From: Dickeya lacustris
GTDB lineage: Bacteria > Pseudomonadota > Gammaproteobacteria > Enterobacterales > Enterobacteriaceae
Length of the DNA stretch: 64,000 nt
Direction of reading: 5' to 3'
Assembly: GCF_029635795.1 (NCBI RefSeq)
Contig: NZ_CP114280.1
Location: 496,001-560,000, forward strand
Part shown: one piece after another, positions 1-9,271 of the stretch
Numbering within the stretch: the stretch's first letter is position 1
How the letters are laid out: each line of letters begins with the position of its first letter
Made by a program: the position numbers and the translations under genes
Notes under the pieces: model-generated
The model's input: only the letters and a program-made list of their open reading frames with translations
Database searches by the model: none
What the model was told of the DNA's origin: nothing

Positions 1-293
1 CCATGCAATAACCCTCCGTCATTGCTAAACAACTTCAAAAAAATAGTCGTTATCGTCAATGGCGCTAGGCACACATTATGCGATCTGACAATCGCCAGAC
101 ATCCTACATCACCGGCAGGACTGAGTTATACCGATAATAGCATTATGCATCCTAGGGGATACAGAACTACCCACACTCGTCGTCCCACAAAGGCGTCTTA
201 ATGACTTATTGATAACATATCTGATTTAAACCGGCGCTATTACAATCAACCGCTAAACAGCCAGTGGGTTGCTGTATGATGCGTGATTATTTA

Positions 294-321
294 TTGACTC
301 ACAATAAATTGCATATAGAAT
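294..321 (+). promoter_or_regulatory. sigma70-type promoter for the hemerythrin gene
   Basis: TTGACT (294-299) and TAGAAT (316-321) each match the sigma70 consensus at 5 of 6 bases and are separated by 16 bp. They lie 45-70 bp upstream of the start codon at 366. Nothing else is recognisable in bases 1-263. Confidence 0.5.
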
Positions 322-365
322 GCATCTTAAAGATTGTCATCACAATTATATGGAGCACCCGCAGC

Positions 366-776
366 ATGAATCTGGATAAATTCAAACATCAGCACACTGA
401 CATTCTCTCTCATATTGACCGGTTGCGTTTTCTTAGCAAAGCAGGCGTGACCCAGCATGCGCAGGATATCGCGCGTTTAATTGTCGAGATGAGCGCCATT
501 ATTAAACTGCACCTTTCGGCAGAAGACAGCGTGCTTTACCCCGCATTACAGCAGCATCACGATCCTGCACTGGCTATGATGGGACAAGCCTATCAGCAAG
601 ACATGGAAGACATTGCGGCGGAATACAACACTTTCTCTCGACGCTGGAACACGGCTGCCAGCTTATGTGGCAATGATGATGCGTTTCGTCAGGATGCCAA
701 CCGTGTTTTGCGGCGAGTGTACGAGCGCATGCAGCGTGAGAATCACGATTTTTATCCCCGCATCGCCAGCGCATAA
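366..776 (+). CDS. Hemerythrin-domain protein
   Basis: A 136-residue single-domain protein. It shows the histidine/carboxylate pattern of HHE hemerythrins: His8 and His10 near the N-terminus, an H-x-x-x-E motif (HLSAE) in the middle, a His-His pair, and a terminal N-H-D-F-Y-P motif. Such proteins hold a di-iron site and sense or carry O2, or take part in nitrosative/oxidative stress responses; the exact role here is not deducible. The ATG at 366 is preferred to the upstream ATG at 264 because GGAG (352-355) lies 10 bp before it and the upstream stretch has no domain similarity. It is a single gene facing the nuclease pair to its right. Confidence 0.75.
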   Translation: MNLDKFKHQHTDILSHIDRLRFLSKAGVTQHAQDIARLIVEMSAIIKLHLSAEDSVLYPALQQHHDPALAMMGQAYQQDMEDIAAEYNTFSRRWNTAASLCGNDDAFRQDANRVLRRVYERMQRENHDFYPRIASA

Positions 777-817
777 CATCAAACATGCGATCCCCGGTAA
801 CACCGGGGATCGGCGTC

Positions 818-1501
818 TTACGTCCTGCTACCCTTATTAATCAGCATGATATGGTAACGAGTGGTGAAATCAGATAGTGACATCAACGTCACTTCCCCGG
901 TTTGATTATTACCGACAAACACGTGCTGCCCTGATTTTCCATAGACAGCTTTATAAATCAGCATAGGCACCGCAACGCCGCCGCCAATACGTTGCTCACT
1001 AAATAAAGCGCCGGTAACAACCCAGACCTCACCGTCCAGCAAAGCCTGCTGACGCACAGACGTTTCAATGCGTCGCCAGGCAATACGGTTTAATATCGGC
1101 AATTGAGGCGTGATATTCGCCATCGAGAATGATTCATACTGCGCGTGACTATCCGGCATATTACCCGCCGGCGTCATGTGTCCCTGATCATACCCCGAGT
1201 GTTGATAATCATCTGGCGTCGAGCGAACATCTATCGGCAGTGTTGATTCAACATGAAAGGTGTCTCGCCGCCTCAGTTGCTCTGCCGCACGGACTTTCTC
1301 CACCGTAAGGCGTTCAGCTGAAATTAATGGTGCTTTATATCGATGGCTGTAAAGCACCGCAAATTCAGCGAAACAGAGTGCCTCGTCATACTCAATGTCC
1401 GGTTGTTCATCATAAATAAACTTTCCAGGGCAAGATGAAGGAGCAGCACTGGCAACAGAACCCCACGCCAATATTATCAGTAACAGAAGGGCTCGCATCA
1501 T
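818..1501 (-). CDS. Secreted DNA/RNA non-specific endonuclease (NUC1 family)
   Basis: About 227 residues. An N-terminal hydrophobic segment ending in VASA-AP looks like a Sec signal peptide, so export is predicted. The active-site block DQGHMTPAGN corresponds to the D-R/K-G-H motif of the Serratia nuclease family and contains the catalytic His. The following SMANITPQ supplies the metal-binding Asn. Members cleave DNA and RNA without sequence preference in a Mg-dependent reaction. A TTG at 1510 overlaps the stop of the preceding membrane-protein gene; the ATG at 1501 is a better start, with AAGGG about 10 bp upstream. The overlap suggests co-translation with the holin-like gene. Confidence 0.82.
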   Translation of the reverse strand: MMRALLLLIILAWGSVASAAPSSCPGKFIYDEQPDIEYDEALCFAEFAVLYSHRYKAPLISAERLTVEKVRAAEQLRRRDTFHVESTLPIDVRSTPDDYQHSGYDQGHMTPAGNMPDSHAQYESFSMANITPQLPILNRIAWRRIETSVRQQALLDGEVWVVTGALFSEQRIGGGVAVPMLIYKAVYGKSGQHVFVGNNQTGEVTLMSLSDFTTRYHIMLINKGSRT

Positions 1502-1506
1502 CGCTA

Positions 1507-1887
1507 TCAACCCTTATCTGTCATATCTTGATTTTGCGTTGCGGCCACACGATGAGGTGCCGAGGATAATGACAATTTTTGCTGGCGAATAAACTGGCTG
1601 ATAACACCCAGCACCAATAAATACACACTGGCTTGACTCAATACATTTGGCGGCAGCATGGCCTTAATCTCTGCTGGCAGAGAAGACCAAAGCTGTAATA
1701 CCTGATCCGGTAATGCTAATGCAATGGCGCCAAGCGAGGCGGCTGTATTACACAACCAAAAAGACCAGGTTTTAAAAATCAACCGCGCATGCGCAACAAA
1801 TTCCAGTGAGGTATAACGCTGGCAAAGTAAGACGACCAACACACTTACCAACGCAAAAACAATGACACACAATAATTCCACCATCAT
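1507..1887 (-). CDS. Small holin-like membrane protein (DUF7940-like)
   Basis: About 126 residues. One N-terminal transmembrane helix is followed by a cytosolic stretch, a second hydrophobic segment, the motif LPAEIKAMLPPN, a third hydrophobic segment, and a charged tail. This pattern resembles small phage membrane proteins of the DUF7940/holin-like group, recalled from memory and not searched. The ATG-ATG at 1887 was chosen because GGAG lies just upstream; the reading frame is open further, to 1953, without a ribosome site. Its stop overlaps the start region of the secreted nuclease, so the two are probably one transcription unit. A role in nuclease release is inference. Confidence 0.5.
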   Translation of the reverse strand: MMVELLCVIVFALVSVLVVLLCQRYTSLEFVAHARLIFKTWSFWLCNTAASLGAIALALPDQVLQLWSSLPAEIKAMLPPNVLSQASVYLLVLGVISQFIRQQKLSLSSAPHRVAATQNQDMTDKG

Positions 1888-2200
1888 GATGACTCCGAAT
1901 AAATTGATAACACACCAAGGCAGAACAGCCGCGTTCTGCATTTTTGAATGCATTATTATCCGGTGTTATCACACATCAGCCTGCATATACCGAGTGCGTC
2001 TATGGCTGGCAGAACAATTAATACGGATTTAATCAAGACAATAATAATTACGTCACTGAGAAAACAGAGCCAGTGCGAATTATTATCAATACAGACATGA
2101 GTTTATTATTAGAAATAGAATAAAATTTATTGAGGTGATTCCATCGCGGGGAAGGTAACGATATTAACTGTGGCAGGAAAATATATGCGGCATTAGAAAT

Positions 2201-2222
2201 GCGGCGGAAATATATCCGCCGC
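2201..2222 (-). terminator. Probable ftnA terminator
   Basis: GCGGCGGA (2201-2208) and TCCGCCGC (2215-2222) form an 8 bp GC-rich stem just past the ftnA stop codon. The U-tract is poor, so efficiency is uncertain. The bases from 1954 to 2200 hold no gene I can recognise. Confidence 0.5.
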
Positions 2223-2232
2223 CAGCCTATTA

Positions 2233-2742
2233 TCAGGCAGATGGCGCGACAGCTGACGCCATTTTTTTCAAATCCTGATCAATGAAGAACAACCCACCCT
2301 CTTGAGCATTGACCATACCCAATTTATCCAGAATCGATTTAAAGAGCTTCTCTTCTTCATGTTGTTCAGCCACATACCATTGCAGGAAATTAAACGTTGA
2401 ATAGTCTTGCAATGTTATCGCTGCGTGAGCCAGTTCATTAATTTTCGATGTAATAAGCTGCTCATGCTCATAAGTCAGTTTGAAAACATCTTGCAGTGAG
2501 GCAAAATCAACCGGCGGAGCGGCTATCGCACCCAATACAGGCAAGCTGCCAGTATCATCAAGGTAATCAAATAGGCGCTGCATGTGTTCCATCTCTTCAC
2601 GCGAATGCGACTTTAGAAATGCCGATGCCCCTTCAAAGCCTTTGTCACCACACCACGCGCTCATTTGCAGGTATAAATTAGCAGAATAAAACTCCAGATT
2701 AAGTTGCTCATTCAGCTTTTGAATCATTTCTTTTTTTAACAT
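2233..2742 (-). CDS. ftnA: Non-heme ferritin FtnA
   Basis: A 169-residue bacterial ferritin that oxidises Fe(II) and stores it as a mineral inside a 24-subunit shell. All ferroxidase ligands align with E. coli FtnA: Glu17, Tyr24, Glu50, His53, Glu94 and Gln127, plus site-C residues Glu49, Glu126 and Glu130. The length is normal. It is a monocistronic gene convergent with nothing nearby. The 240 bp upstream gap holds a Fur-box-like site and a strong inverted repeat, which fits iron-dependent expression. Confidence 0.95.
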   Translation of the reverse strand: MLKKEMIQKLNEQLNLEFYSANLYLQMSAWCGDKGFEGASAFLKSHSREEMEHMQRLFDYLDDTGSLPVLGAIAAPPVDFASLQDVFKLTYEHEQLITSKINELAHAAITLQDYSTFNFLQWYVAEQHEEEKLFKSILDKLGMVNAQEGGLFFIDQDLKKMASAVAPSA

Positions 2743-2853
2743 GGCGGTTCCCTATTTCTTACTGGCGGGTGAATGATGGACAGCATTATGCCTTTAACAC
2801 CCAAAAATCGAAACAAAAAATTAACCAAAACAAGCAAAACATCACAGATACTC

Positions 2854-2885
2854 AAAGCATTATCATTTATTTTTGATAATGCTTT
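2854..2885. repeat. Perfect 12 bp inverted repeat upstream of ftnA
   Basis: AAAGCATTATCA (2854-2865) and TGATAATGCTTT (2874-2885) pair perfectly around an 8 nt AT-rich loop. It could terminate the copC-copD transcript, which runs leftward from 2985, or act as an extended Fur-type operator, since the arms contain ATTATC and GATAAT hexamers. The sequence alone does not decide. Confidence 0.55.
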
Positions 2886-2917
2886 TCATTAAAAGTCTAA
2901 AAACCATAAGTGCATTT

Positions 2918-2936
2918 GATAATTATTTTCATTGTT
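2918..2936. promoter_or_regulatory. Candidate Fur box upstream of ftnA
   Basis: GATAATTATTTTCATTGTT matches the 19 bp Fur consensus at 14 positions. It lies about 180 bp upstream of the ftnA start. In E. coli, Fur bound upstream of ftnA activates it by displacing H-NS, so a distal Fur site makes sense here. This is a match by eye, not a scored motif search. Confidence 0.5.
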
Positions 2937-2984
2937 AATTTTACTGTAGAGGAATTAGGAGAACAGCCGTTATTAAATGAAAAC

Positions 2985-3866
2985 TTAAATTGGGGATAAG
3001 GTTGCAAAAAGGCTCACCAGTGCAATCACCCCTACCGCTAGCAGCCATTCGCTATATGTCACGTACAAAAAATAGCGGGTAGAATGCGCTGGCGCTTCAC
3101 GAAAACGCGGCACGACCCAATAGCGATTGAACAACGCTAGCAGCACCATTATCACCACTAACAACACCTTCACCCCCAACAAGCCGCCATAAACAAGAGA
3201 GGCAGAAATAGGCCACCCAAGAATTAACAAGGTATTGATAACCCCCGTCACCACAACCAAGGCAACGGCAAGATGCCCATAATAAGAAAAACGCATCAGC
3301 GTTGTTATCGCCAAAGCACGGCACGCCGGGTTATGTGTATCACGCACAACCACCGCCAAAGGCGCTAATCCACCAAACCAGAAAGCCGCCGCCAATATAT
3401 GCAATGCCTGATTGATACCATGAAAAAATGCGGGCCAGCCTTCTTGCATCGCGGCATGGCCCAGCCATGACGTTGCCAGCAGTTGCAGGACACAACACAA
3501 CAATAACCAACGCGCATGACTGGCCCTTGGCCGGAACGCACCATAACAGGCCACCAACGCCAATAATGGCTGCCAGCGCCAAACCCGGCCAAATTCCGTA
3601 CCAAGCATTGCGCGCCATGTCGCAATATCGGCAATATTCGCCTCGTCGCCACTCATCAGGCCAACTTGTAAGCACAAGATGCCCAGCGCGCTGGAAACAG
3701 CAATCAGACAACACACCCCGGTCACTATTCGCAACCGGCCAACCAGCCTTGCGCGGTAACTCAGCGGGGCCAGCCCACCCGCCAGACACCCCACACCAGC
3801 CAGTAACATCACACTGGTGAAATAAAGCCCTCGCAATAGAACATACCCAAACGCCAACGCTGCCAT
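2985..3866 (-). CDS. yebZ: Copper resistance membrane protein, CopD/YebZ family
   Basis: A 293-residue inner-membrane protein with about eight hydrophobic helices, typical of the CopD/PcoD family. Conserved features include the WRAMLGTEFGRVWRW segment and a histidine-bearing helix (HGINQALHILAAAFWFGG). Family members work with CopC-type periplasmic proteins in copper import or tolerance. The ATG directly follows the copC stop codon (TAA-ATG), indicating translational coupling. Gene order and neighbours (ftnA, holE) match the E. coli yobA-yebZ region. Confidence 0.88.
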   Translation of the reverse strand: MAALAFGYVLLRGLYFTSVMLLAGVGCLAGGLAPLSYRARLVGRLRIVTGVCCLIAVSSALGILCLQVGLMSGDEANIADIATWRAMLGTEFGRVWRWQPLLALVACYGAFRPRASHARWLLLCCVLQLLATSWLGHAAMQEGWPAFFHGINQALHILAAAFWFGGLAPLAVVVRDTHNPACRALAITTLMRFSYYGHLAVALVVVTGVINTLLILGWPISASLVYGGLLGVKVLLVVIMVLLALFNRYWVVPRFREAPAHSTRYFLYVTYSEWLLAVGVIALVSLFATLSPI

Positions 3867-4250
3867 TTATTTGACAGAAAACCGGTAACTTCCCGACGTT
3901 TTATGTCCATCAACAGAGAGCACGTGCCAATTCACCTGATAACTGCCGCTCACAAGCGTTTTATCCAGCGGTATCCGCAAGATATTTTTGTGTTCGTTAT
4001 CCAGCACGGCATGACCGGTCTGAATCGACTGGCCATTAAGTGCCAGGGTGACGCCACTAAACGCAGGCTCAATATTTTCGGAAAACGTTAATGACAACGC
4101 GCTAAGGGGAGCCTCCACCGCCGCATCTGCTGCCGGGGTCTGGCTTTTCAGATGCGCATGCGCTAACGCCATCTGTGAACAAATCACCCCGGCAAGTAAA
4201 ACCAGTCCGTTCAATCCAATGCGTGTCATAAATCGCCTGATGCCCAACAT
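3867..4250 (-). CDS. yobA: Periplasmic copper-binding protein CopC/YobA
   Basis: A 127-residue CopC-domain protein. It has a signal peptide cleaved around ALA-HAHLKSQTPA, so the mature protein starts at the copper-binding His. The C-terminal SVDGHKTSGSYRFSV motif carries the second copper-site His, and an Asp-Asn-Glu-His segment lies between. It binds Cu in the periplasm and passes it to the membrane partner encoded directly downstream. GAGG about 9 bp before 4250 supports this start; an internal ATG at 4229 is an alternative. Confidence 0.9.
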   Translation of the reverse strand: MLGIRRFMTRIGLNGLVLLAGVICSQMALAHAHLKSQTPAADAAVEAPLSALSLTFSENIEPAFSGVTLALNGQSIQTGHAVLDNEHKNILRIPLDKTLVSGSYQVNWHVLSVDGHKTSGSYRFSVK

Positions 4251-4393
4251 ATATCGATCCTCAATTGGCTAACCGTTAGCTGGCGACGAGGATACGAGCC
4301 TTCTCTGCCGATGTCGAGGTAAGATAGGGTGACAGCATTTGCCATTTGCGCACTTCTGTTTTAATTTTGTCGCGCAATAAACAGGAGACCATT

Positions 4394-4627
4394 ATGGGAT
4401 ACAATTTGGCTGAACGGCCTCACGAAGAAATGGAAAAAGTGAATGTGGATCTGGCGGCATCCAGCATCGCCTTTCGCGAACGCTATAACATGCCCGTCAT
4501 CGCAAACGACGTTGAACAGCAGCAACCCGCGCATTTACGTAGCTATTTTCGTGATCGGGTACGTTATTATCGCGAGATTTCCCACCAGTTCTCTACTCTG
4601 CCTTATGACCCCAGCGGCAATAAATAA
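4394..4627 (+). CDS. holE: DNA polymerase III subunit theta
   Basis: A 77-residue protein matching HolE along its length, including the core segment [20 protein letters not shown] and the ending LPYDP. Theta binds the epsilon proofreading subunit in the polymerase III core and stabilises it. The ATG at 4394 is preceded by AGGAG at 4383-4387 and gives the family length, so the upstream ATG at 4346 is rejected. Its position next to yobA matches E. coli, but the exoX and yobB genes found there are absent. Confidence 0.93.
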   Translation: MGYNLAERPHEEMEKVNVDLAASSIAFRERYNMPVIANDVEQQQPAHLRSYFRDRVRYYREISHQFSTLPYDPSGNK

Positions 4628-4791
4628 CAGCATCATTATCAATATGTCTGGCGAGGGTGGCTCGTTGCCAAGGCAACCGTTACGGCCATTGTCACTCTGG
4701 CTGTGATAAACACATTTTTTACTTGCATCACGCCCCGAATGGGAGGTTAATAAACAGGCAAACCGACCTTTTACCAAGTGAGGCAAATGAA

Positions 4792-4905
4792 ATGAGTAAA
4801 GGAATGGATAGCAAAAAGAACACCCGAAAAAAACCGCTAAAAACAGCGGCGCAAAAACGGGCAGAAAAACGAGCCAAGAAAGCACTACCTCAGGCTGAAA
4901 GCTAA
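4792..4905 (+). CDS. Very small lysine-rich protein of unknown function
   Basis: A 37-residue, strongly basic peptide starting MSKGMDSKKN and rich in Lys, Arg and Ala (KTAAQKRAEKRAKKA). GAGG at 4780-4783 sits 8 bp before the ATG at 4792, so translation is plausible. It lies between holE and ptrB, roughly where E. coli has yobB and exoX. I recognise no domain. The alanine/lysine periodicity predicts one amphipathic helix that could bind nucleic acid or ribosomes, but that is speculation. Confidence 0.5.
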   Translation: MSKGMDSKKNTRKKPLKTAAQKRAEKRAKKALPQAES

Positions 4906-5035
4906 CGATTAAACGCCGCAATCACGGGTCTTAACACCCTGCGATCACCCTCTGCCTCATGACACACGGTGATCGCGATAGTCTCAAGCAGTGTGGCAAT
5001 GCACTCACACCGCTTGACCCATCATTACAACGCCT

Positions 5036-7063
5036 TCACGCGATAAGACTGACTAGAAAAGTAAACTCCAGCGCAATGTCGTCAAATTGTGCTAACCGCC
5101 CGGATTTTCCTCCATGCCCGGCCCCCATATCGGTATGCAGCAACAGCAGGTTATCGTCCGTTTTCAGCTCTCGCAGCTTCGCGACCCATTTTGCCGGTTC
5201 CCAATATTGCACCTGAGAATCATGCAACCCGGTTGTCACCAGCATATGTGGGTAAGCCTGGGCCGTCACATTGTCGTAAGGGCTATAGCGGCGAATGACG
5301 TGATAATCCACCGCATCATTCGGATCCCCCCACTCATCGTATTCCCCTGTTGTCAGCGGAATAGACTCATCAAGCATCGTCGTTAACACATCAACAAAAG
5401 GAACCTGAGCAACCACACCTTTAAAAAGGGCAGGAGCCATGTTCACCACCGCCCCCATCAGCAGTCCCCCGGCACTTCCTCCCATCGCAAATACGTTTGC
5501 CGGATCGCCATAACCACGCGCCAGCAGCACCTGAGTGACGTCGATGAAATCGGTAAAACTGTTGAGTTTGTTAGACAGACGCCCCTGGTCGTGCCAGCGT
5601 TGCCCAAGCTCGCCGCCCCCACGAACATGCACCAGTGCATAGACAAAACCACGATCCAACAGGCTAAGACGACTGCTGCTAAAATCAGGATCGATACTGC
5701 TACCATAAGCGCCGTAGCCATACACGAGCAGGGGACTCTCTGCGAGCTTACACGCTTTGTGGTAAACCAGAGAAACCGGAACAGACTCACCATCGCTGGC
5801 CTGTATCCATAATCGTTCGCTGCGATAATGACTGGCATCGAACTGTTTTACTTCTGATTGTTTTAGCAATCGTTGCACACCGGTTGCCATATCCAACTCA
5901 TACAGCGTGGTCGGCGTTGTCATAGAGGTATAACCGTAACGCAGTGTCGTGCAATGTGGCGATGGATTGTAACTCAACCAGGAGACATAAGCCGGGTCGT
6001 TAAAGACTATCGGATGAGAGACGCCGGTGAGCCAATGCACATAACGCAGTTGCGTAAGCCCTTGTTGACGCTCTTCAATGGCATACCACTCATCAAACAA
6101 TGCAAACCCTTCAAATACGCTATCAGGCTGAGGGGCTATCAGTGTTTGCCAATTGCTCTCATCAGCATCCTTCGCCTGATAAAAACCAAATGTTTTCCCC
6201 ACTCGATTTGAGCGAACATAAAACGCATCGCGGAAATGATCTATTTGGTATTCATGATCGGTGCGACGGGGCAAAAACACGTGCGGCCTGGCGGCTGGGT
6301 CTTGCGTATCAAGCAGCAATACTTCGCTGCTGGTTGTGCTATCGAGGTAAATTAAGATGTAACGCTCCGACGTGGTTTTATCCAGACTCAGATAAAACGC
6401 GTCATCCTGTTCCTCGTAAACCAGTTCATCCAGCGCAGGATCATCGCCTAAACGGTGGCGATACACTTGATATGCCAGCAATGTCTGGGGATGTTTGCGC
6501 ACATAGTAAAAGGTTCGGGAGTCTGCGGCCCACTCGCTATCAGCTGAGACATTATCCAGGCAGTCTGGCAGCCATTCACCGGAAAACAGATCGCGAAAAG
6601 TTATCGCATACTGCCGACGGGAAAGCGCATCTTCCGCCACACTCATGAAGCGGTTATCCGGGCTGACAGCCAATGCGCCAAGATGATAAAACGTTTTTCC
6701 ATGCGCCCGCTGATTCGCGTCCAGCAAGACTTGCCACTCGTCGCTCTGTTGCTCTGGCTGGCGCTGATAAATGGCATACTCGCAGCCAGGAACATAACGG
6801 CTCTGATAGCGATAGCCGCGCTTAACATAAGGCACGGATACATCTTCTGCCGGGATGCGCGCCACCATCTCATCGTACAATGTCTGACGCAGCCCCTCAT
6901 GTGCAGCCATCGCCTGTTCACAGTAGCGATTCTCCTGCGTCAGCCAATCCAGCACCTCCGGGGAATGACGATTATCATCACGTAACCAGTAATAATTATC
7001 GATGCGCGTTTCGCCGTGCATCGTCATAAGGTGAGGCCGTTTTTCTGCTTGTGGCGCCTTCAT
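5036..7063 (-). CDS. ptrB: Oligopeptidase B
   Basis: A 675-residue serine peptidase of the prolyl oligopeptidase family (S9A) that cleaves small peptides after Arg or Lys in the cytoplasm. The N-terminal beta-propeller starts with the typical DNYYWLRDD motif. The C-terminal alpha/beta hydrolase domain shows the nucleophile in GGSAGG (about residue 530), the acid in [15 protein letters not shown], and the His in GAGHGG. The length equals the E. coli enzyme. It is a single gene, divergent from purT. Confidence 0.95.
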   Translation of the reverse strand: MKAPQAEKRPHLMTMHGETRIDNYYWLRDDNRHSPEVLDWLTQENRYCEQAMAAHEGLRQTLYDEMVARIPAEDVSVPYVKRGYRYQSRYVPGCEYAIYQRQPEQQSDEWQVLLDANQRAHGKTFYHLGALAVSPDNRFMSVAEDALSRRQYAITFRDLFSGEWLPDCLDNVSADSEWAADSRTFYYVRKHPQTLLAYQVYRHRLGDDPALDELVYEEQDDAFYLSLDKTTSERYILIYLDSTTSSEVLLLDTQDPAARPHVFLPRRTDHEYQIDHFRDAFYVRSNRVGKTFGFYQAKDADESNWQTLIAPQPDSVFEGFALFDEWYAIEERQQGLTQLRYVHWLTGVSHPIVFNDPAYVSWLSYNPSPHCTTLRYGYTSMTTPTTLYELDMATGVQRLLKQSEVKQFDASHYRSERLWIQASDGESVPVSLVYHKACKLAESPLLVYGYGAYGSSIDPDFSSSRLSLLDRGFVYALVHVRGGGELGQRWHDQGRLSNKLNSFTDFIDVTQVLLARGYGDPANVFAMGGSAGGLLMGAVVNMAPALFKGVVAQVPFVDVLTTMLDESIPLTTGEYDEWGDPNDAVDYHVIRRYSPYDNVTAQAYPHMLVTTGLHDSQVQYWEPAKWVAKLRELKTDDNLLLLHTDMGAGHGGKSGRLAQFDDIALEFTFLVSLIA

Positions 7064-7238
7064 TCAGGTGACTCCTTGTGTTCAACAACGTCTCTGACTC
7101 ACCGAACAGATGCCTGTAAACACCGGTGAGCAGCCAGTCAGCGCAGCCTGTCACGAATGTTTCGCAGAATCCAGTCCATACCGAACTCGGCGCGTCATTT
7201 CACTCACTTTTGCGTATCGGTACGCAGAGTGATGCCAA

Positions 7239-7254
7239 ACGCAAACGTTTTCGT
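7239..7254. promoter_or_regulatory. PurR operator upstream of purT
   Basis: ACGCAAACGTTTTCGT fits the 16 bp PurR consensus at every conserved position. It lies about 110 bp before the purT start, in the 300 bp gap between ptrB and purT. This predicts repression of purT by PurR with hypoxanthine or guanine, as in other enterobacteria. Confidence 0.85.
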
Positions 7255-7364
7255 TTATACTGCGCCACAATCAGCACCCCGGTTATCAGGCTTTCCGGCT
7301 TGTCTGTTTTTTGCATCATGATTTTTACGACACCCTTTTTTACACCACCATCAGGTATCAGGTT

Positions 7365-8544
7365 ATGTTAACAATCGGAACCGCTTTGCGCCCCAGCGCC
7401 ACTCGTGTGATGTTGCTCGGCTCTGGCGAATTGGGAAAAGAAGTCGCGATTGAGTGTCAACGTTTGGGAATTGAAGTGATCGCAGTCGATCGCTATGCCG
7501 ATGCTCCGGCTATGCAAGTTGCTCATCGCAGCCACGTGATTAATATGCTTGATGGCGAGGCACTGAGAAACCTGATTGAGCAAGAACGTCCAGATTAATA
7601 TCGTGCCGGAAATTGAAGCGATTGCCACCGATATGCTGGTCGCGCTAGAGCAACAGGGCCAGCGCGTGGTGCCCTGTGCTGAAGCGACTCGCTTAACCAT
7701 GAACCGTGAGGGTATTCGTCGGTTGGCGGCAGAAACGCTTGAGCTGCCTACCTCTCACTACCGTTTTGCCGCAAACGAAGCTGAATTTCAGCACGCCGCT
7801 CATGAGCTGGGTTTTCCCTGTATCATCAAGCCGGTGATGAGTTCTTCTGGAAAGGGCCAAAGCCTGATTCGCTCTGCGGAACAACTTGAAACAGCCTGGC
7901 GCTATGCTCAGGAAGGCGGTCGAGCCGGCGGTGGTAAGGTGATTGTTGAAGGGCTGGTCAAGTTTGATTTTGAAATCACGCTGTTGACCATTCATGCCAT
8001 CGACGGTTTACATTTTTGTGACCCTATTGGCCACCGTCAGGAAGACGGCGATTACCGCGAATCCTGGCAACCGCAGCAAATGAGTGAGCTGGCACTGTTG
8101 CGGGCAAAAGAAATTGCAGGAAAGGTCGTCAAAGCCTTGGGTGGATTTGGTCTGTTCGGCGTGGAGCTGTTTGTATGTGGTGATGACGTTATCTTCAGTG
8201 AAGTCTCACCTCGCCCACACGATACCGGCATGGTGACGTTGATCTCTCAAGATCTGTCCGAATTTGCATTGCATGTTCGAGCCTTTCTCGGCTTACCCAT
8301 TGGTAACGTCCGCCAATATGGCCCTGCGGCCTCTGCCGTGATTTTACCCGAGCTCAATAGCCATGACGTTCGCTATCAAGGCCTGGAACAGGCGTTACAG
8401 CCACATACTCAGTTGCGCTTGTTCGGTAAACCCGAGATCGGCGGTCGCCGACGTATGGGCGTGGCGCTAGCCACCGCGCACACCACCGAGGCAGCGATTG
8501 AGCTGGCGAAAAACGTCGCAGCCGCAGTGAAGGTCAGCGGTTAA
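7365..8544 (+). CDS. purT: Formate-dependent GAR transformylase PurT (frameshifted)
   Basis: PurT converts glycinamide ribonucleotide to formyl-GAR using formate and ATP, an ATP-grasp step of purine synthesis. The N-terminal part ([10 protein letters not shown]..., [12 protein letters not shown]) runs from 7365 and hits a stop at 7596-7598. The rest continues one frame over from [13 protein letters not shown] to 8544. The expected codons at the join, GAT-TAT-ATC, appear as GATTAATATC, so one extra A explains the break. Without it the protein would be about 392 residues, the normal length. The ATP-grasp motifs ([26 protein letters not shown]) are intact. A sequencing error is as likely as a true pseudogene. 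Confidence 0.92.
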
Positions 8545-8800
8545 CACCTTCCCTCTTCGCCGGTTATTCCTCGTCGGGCAGGATAGACATCCGTTGTCCG
8601 GCGAGGATCTCTGACTGACTATCCTGGTTATTTTCACCGCATCGCACGCTCAAACATCCGCAGGTTCGAATTTCCCAAACCGGATGCTTTATTGCATTAA
8701 GACGACTCATAATCTGTTTTATTTACAGGCTTAGTGGTAGTGCAAAACTTAAAAAATAGTTAATATTTGTCTGCTTTAACAACTATTAGGAGTGATTTAG

Positions 8801-9097
8801 ATGTCTGGGATGGTTTTCTGCCGAGGTTGTGGTAAAGAAGTTCACAGTACCGCTAAAGCTTGCCCGCATTGTGGCGCAACTCAGTCGGTAAAAGGTGAAA
8901 AAAGCCGCATATCTGCTGCACTTTTTGCTTTCTTTTTAGGTGGGATTGGCGCACATAAATTCTATTTAGGTAAAACAGGCCAGGGTATTCTCTACCTGCT
9001 GTTTTTCTGGACTCTTATTCCATCCATTATTGCTTTTATCGAGTTCATCATTTACCTGTGCAACAGTGATGAAGAGTTCGCCAGAAAATACAATTAA
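8801..9097 (+). CDS. TM2-domain protein with N-terminal zinc ribbon
   Basis: 98 residues. Two CxxC pairs (CRGC and CPHC) at residues 7-25 form a zinc ribbon. A TM2 domain follows: GGIGAHKFYLGKTGQGILYLLF and a second hydrophobic helix, making a hairpin membrane anchor. AGGAG lies about 10 bp before the ATG. TM2 proteins are widespread and their function is mostly unknown. Bases 8545-8800 upstream hold no gene I can recognise. A strong terminator follows the gene. Confidence 0.8.
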   Translation: MSGMVFCRGCGKEVHSTAKACPHCGATQSVKGEKSRISAALFAFFLGGIGAHKFYLGKTGQGILYLLFFWTLIPSIIAFIEFIIYLCNSDEEFARKYN

Positions 9098-9135
9098 TAC
9101 CGGTTGGTTCAATTAACCCTGTCTCGGTTTCTCTC

Positions 9136-9166
9136 AACGGCTTCAAAGCAAAAGAAGCCGTTTTTT
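9136..9166 (+). terminator. Rho-independent terminator after the TM2 gene
   Basis: AACGGCTTC and GAAGCCGTT form a 9 bp stem around AAAGCAAAA, followed by TTTTTT. It ends the plus-strand TM2 transcript. Confidence 0.85.
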
Positions 9167-9202
9167 ATTTGAGACACGCTCAGAAAAAATAGCGTCATGC
9201 CA

Positions 9203-9233
9203 TAAAAAAACAGGCCCGCTAATGCGAGCCTGT
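9203..9233 (-). terminator. Rho-independent terminator of eda
   Basis: On the minus strand a stem formed by 9224-9233 and 9210-9219 (ACAGGC...GCCTGT) with a TAAT-type loop is followed by a run of seven T. It ends leftward transcription from eda. Confidence 0.85.
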
Positions 9234-9271
9234 CGGTGTGCCAATAATCAATATAACAATAAATCGGCGGA

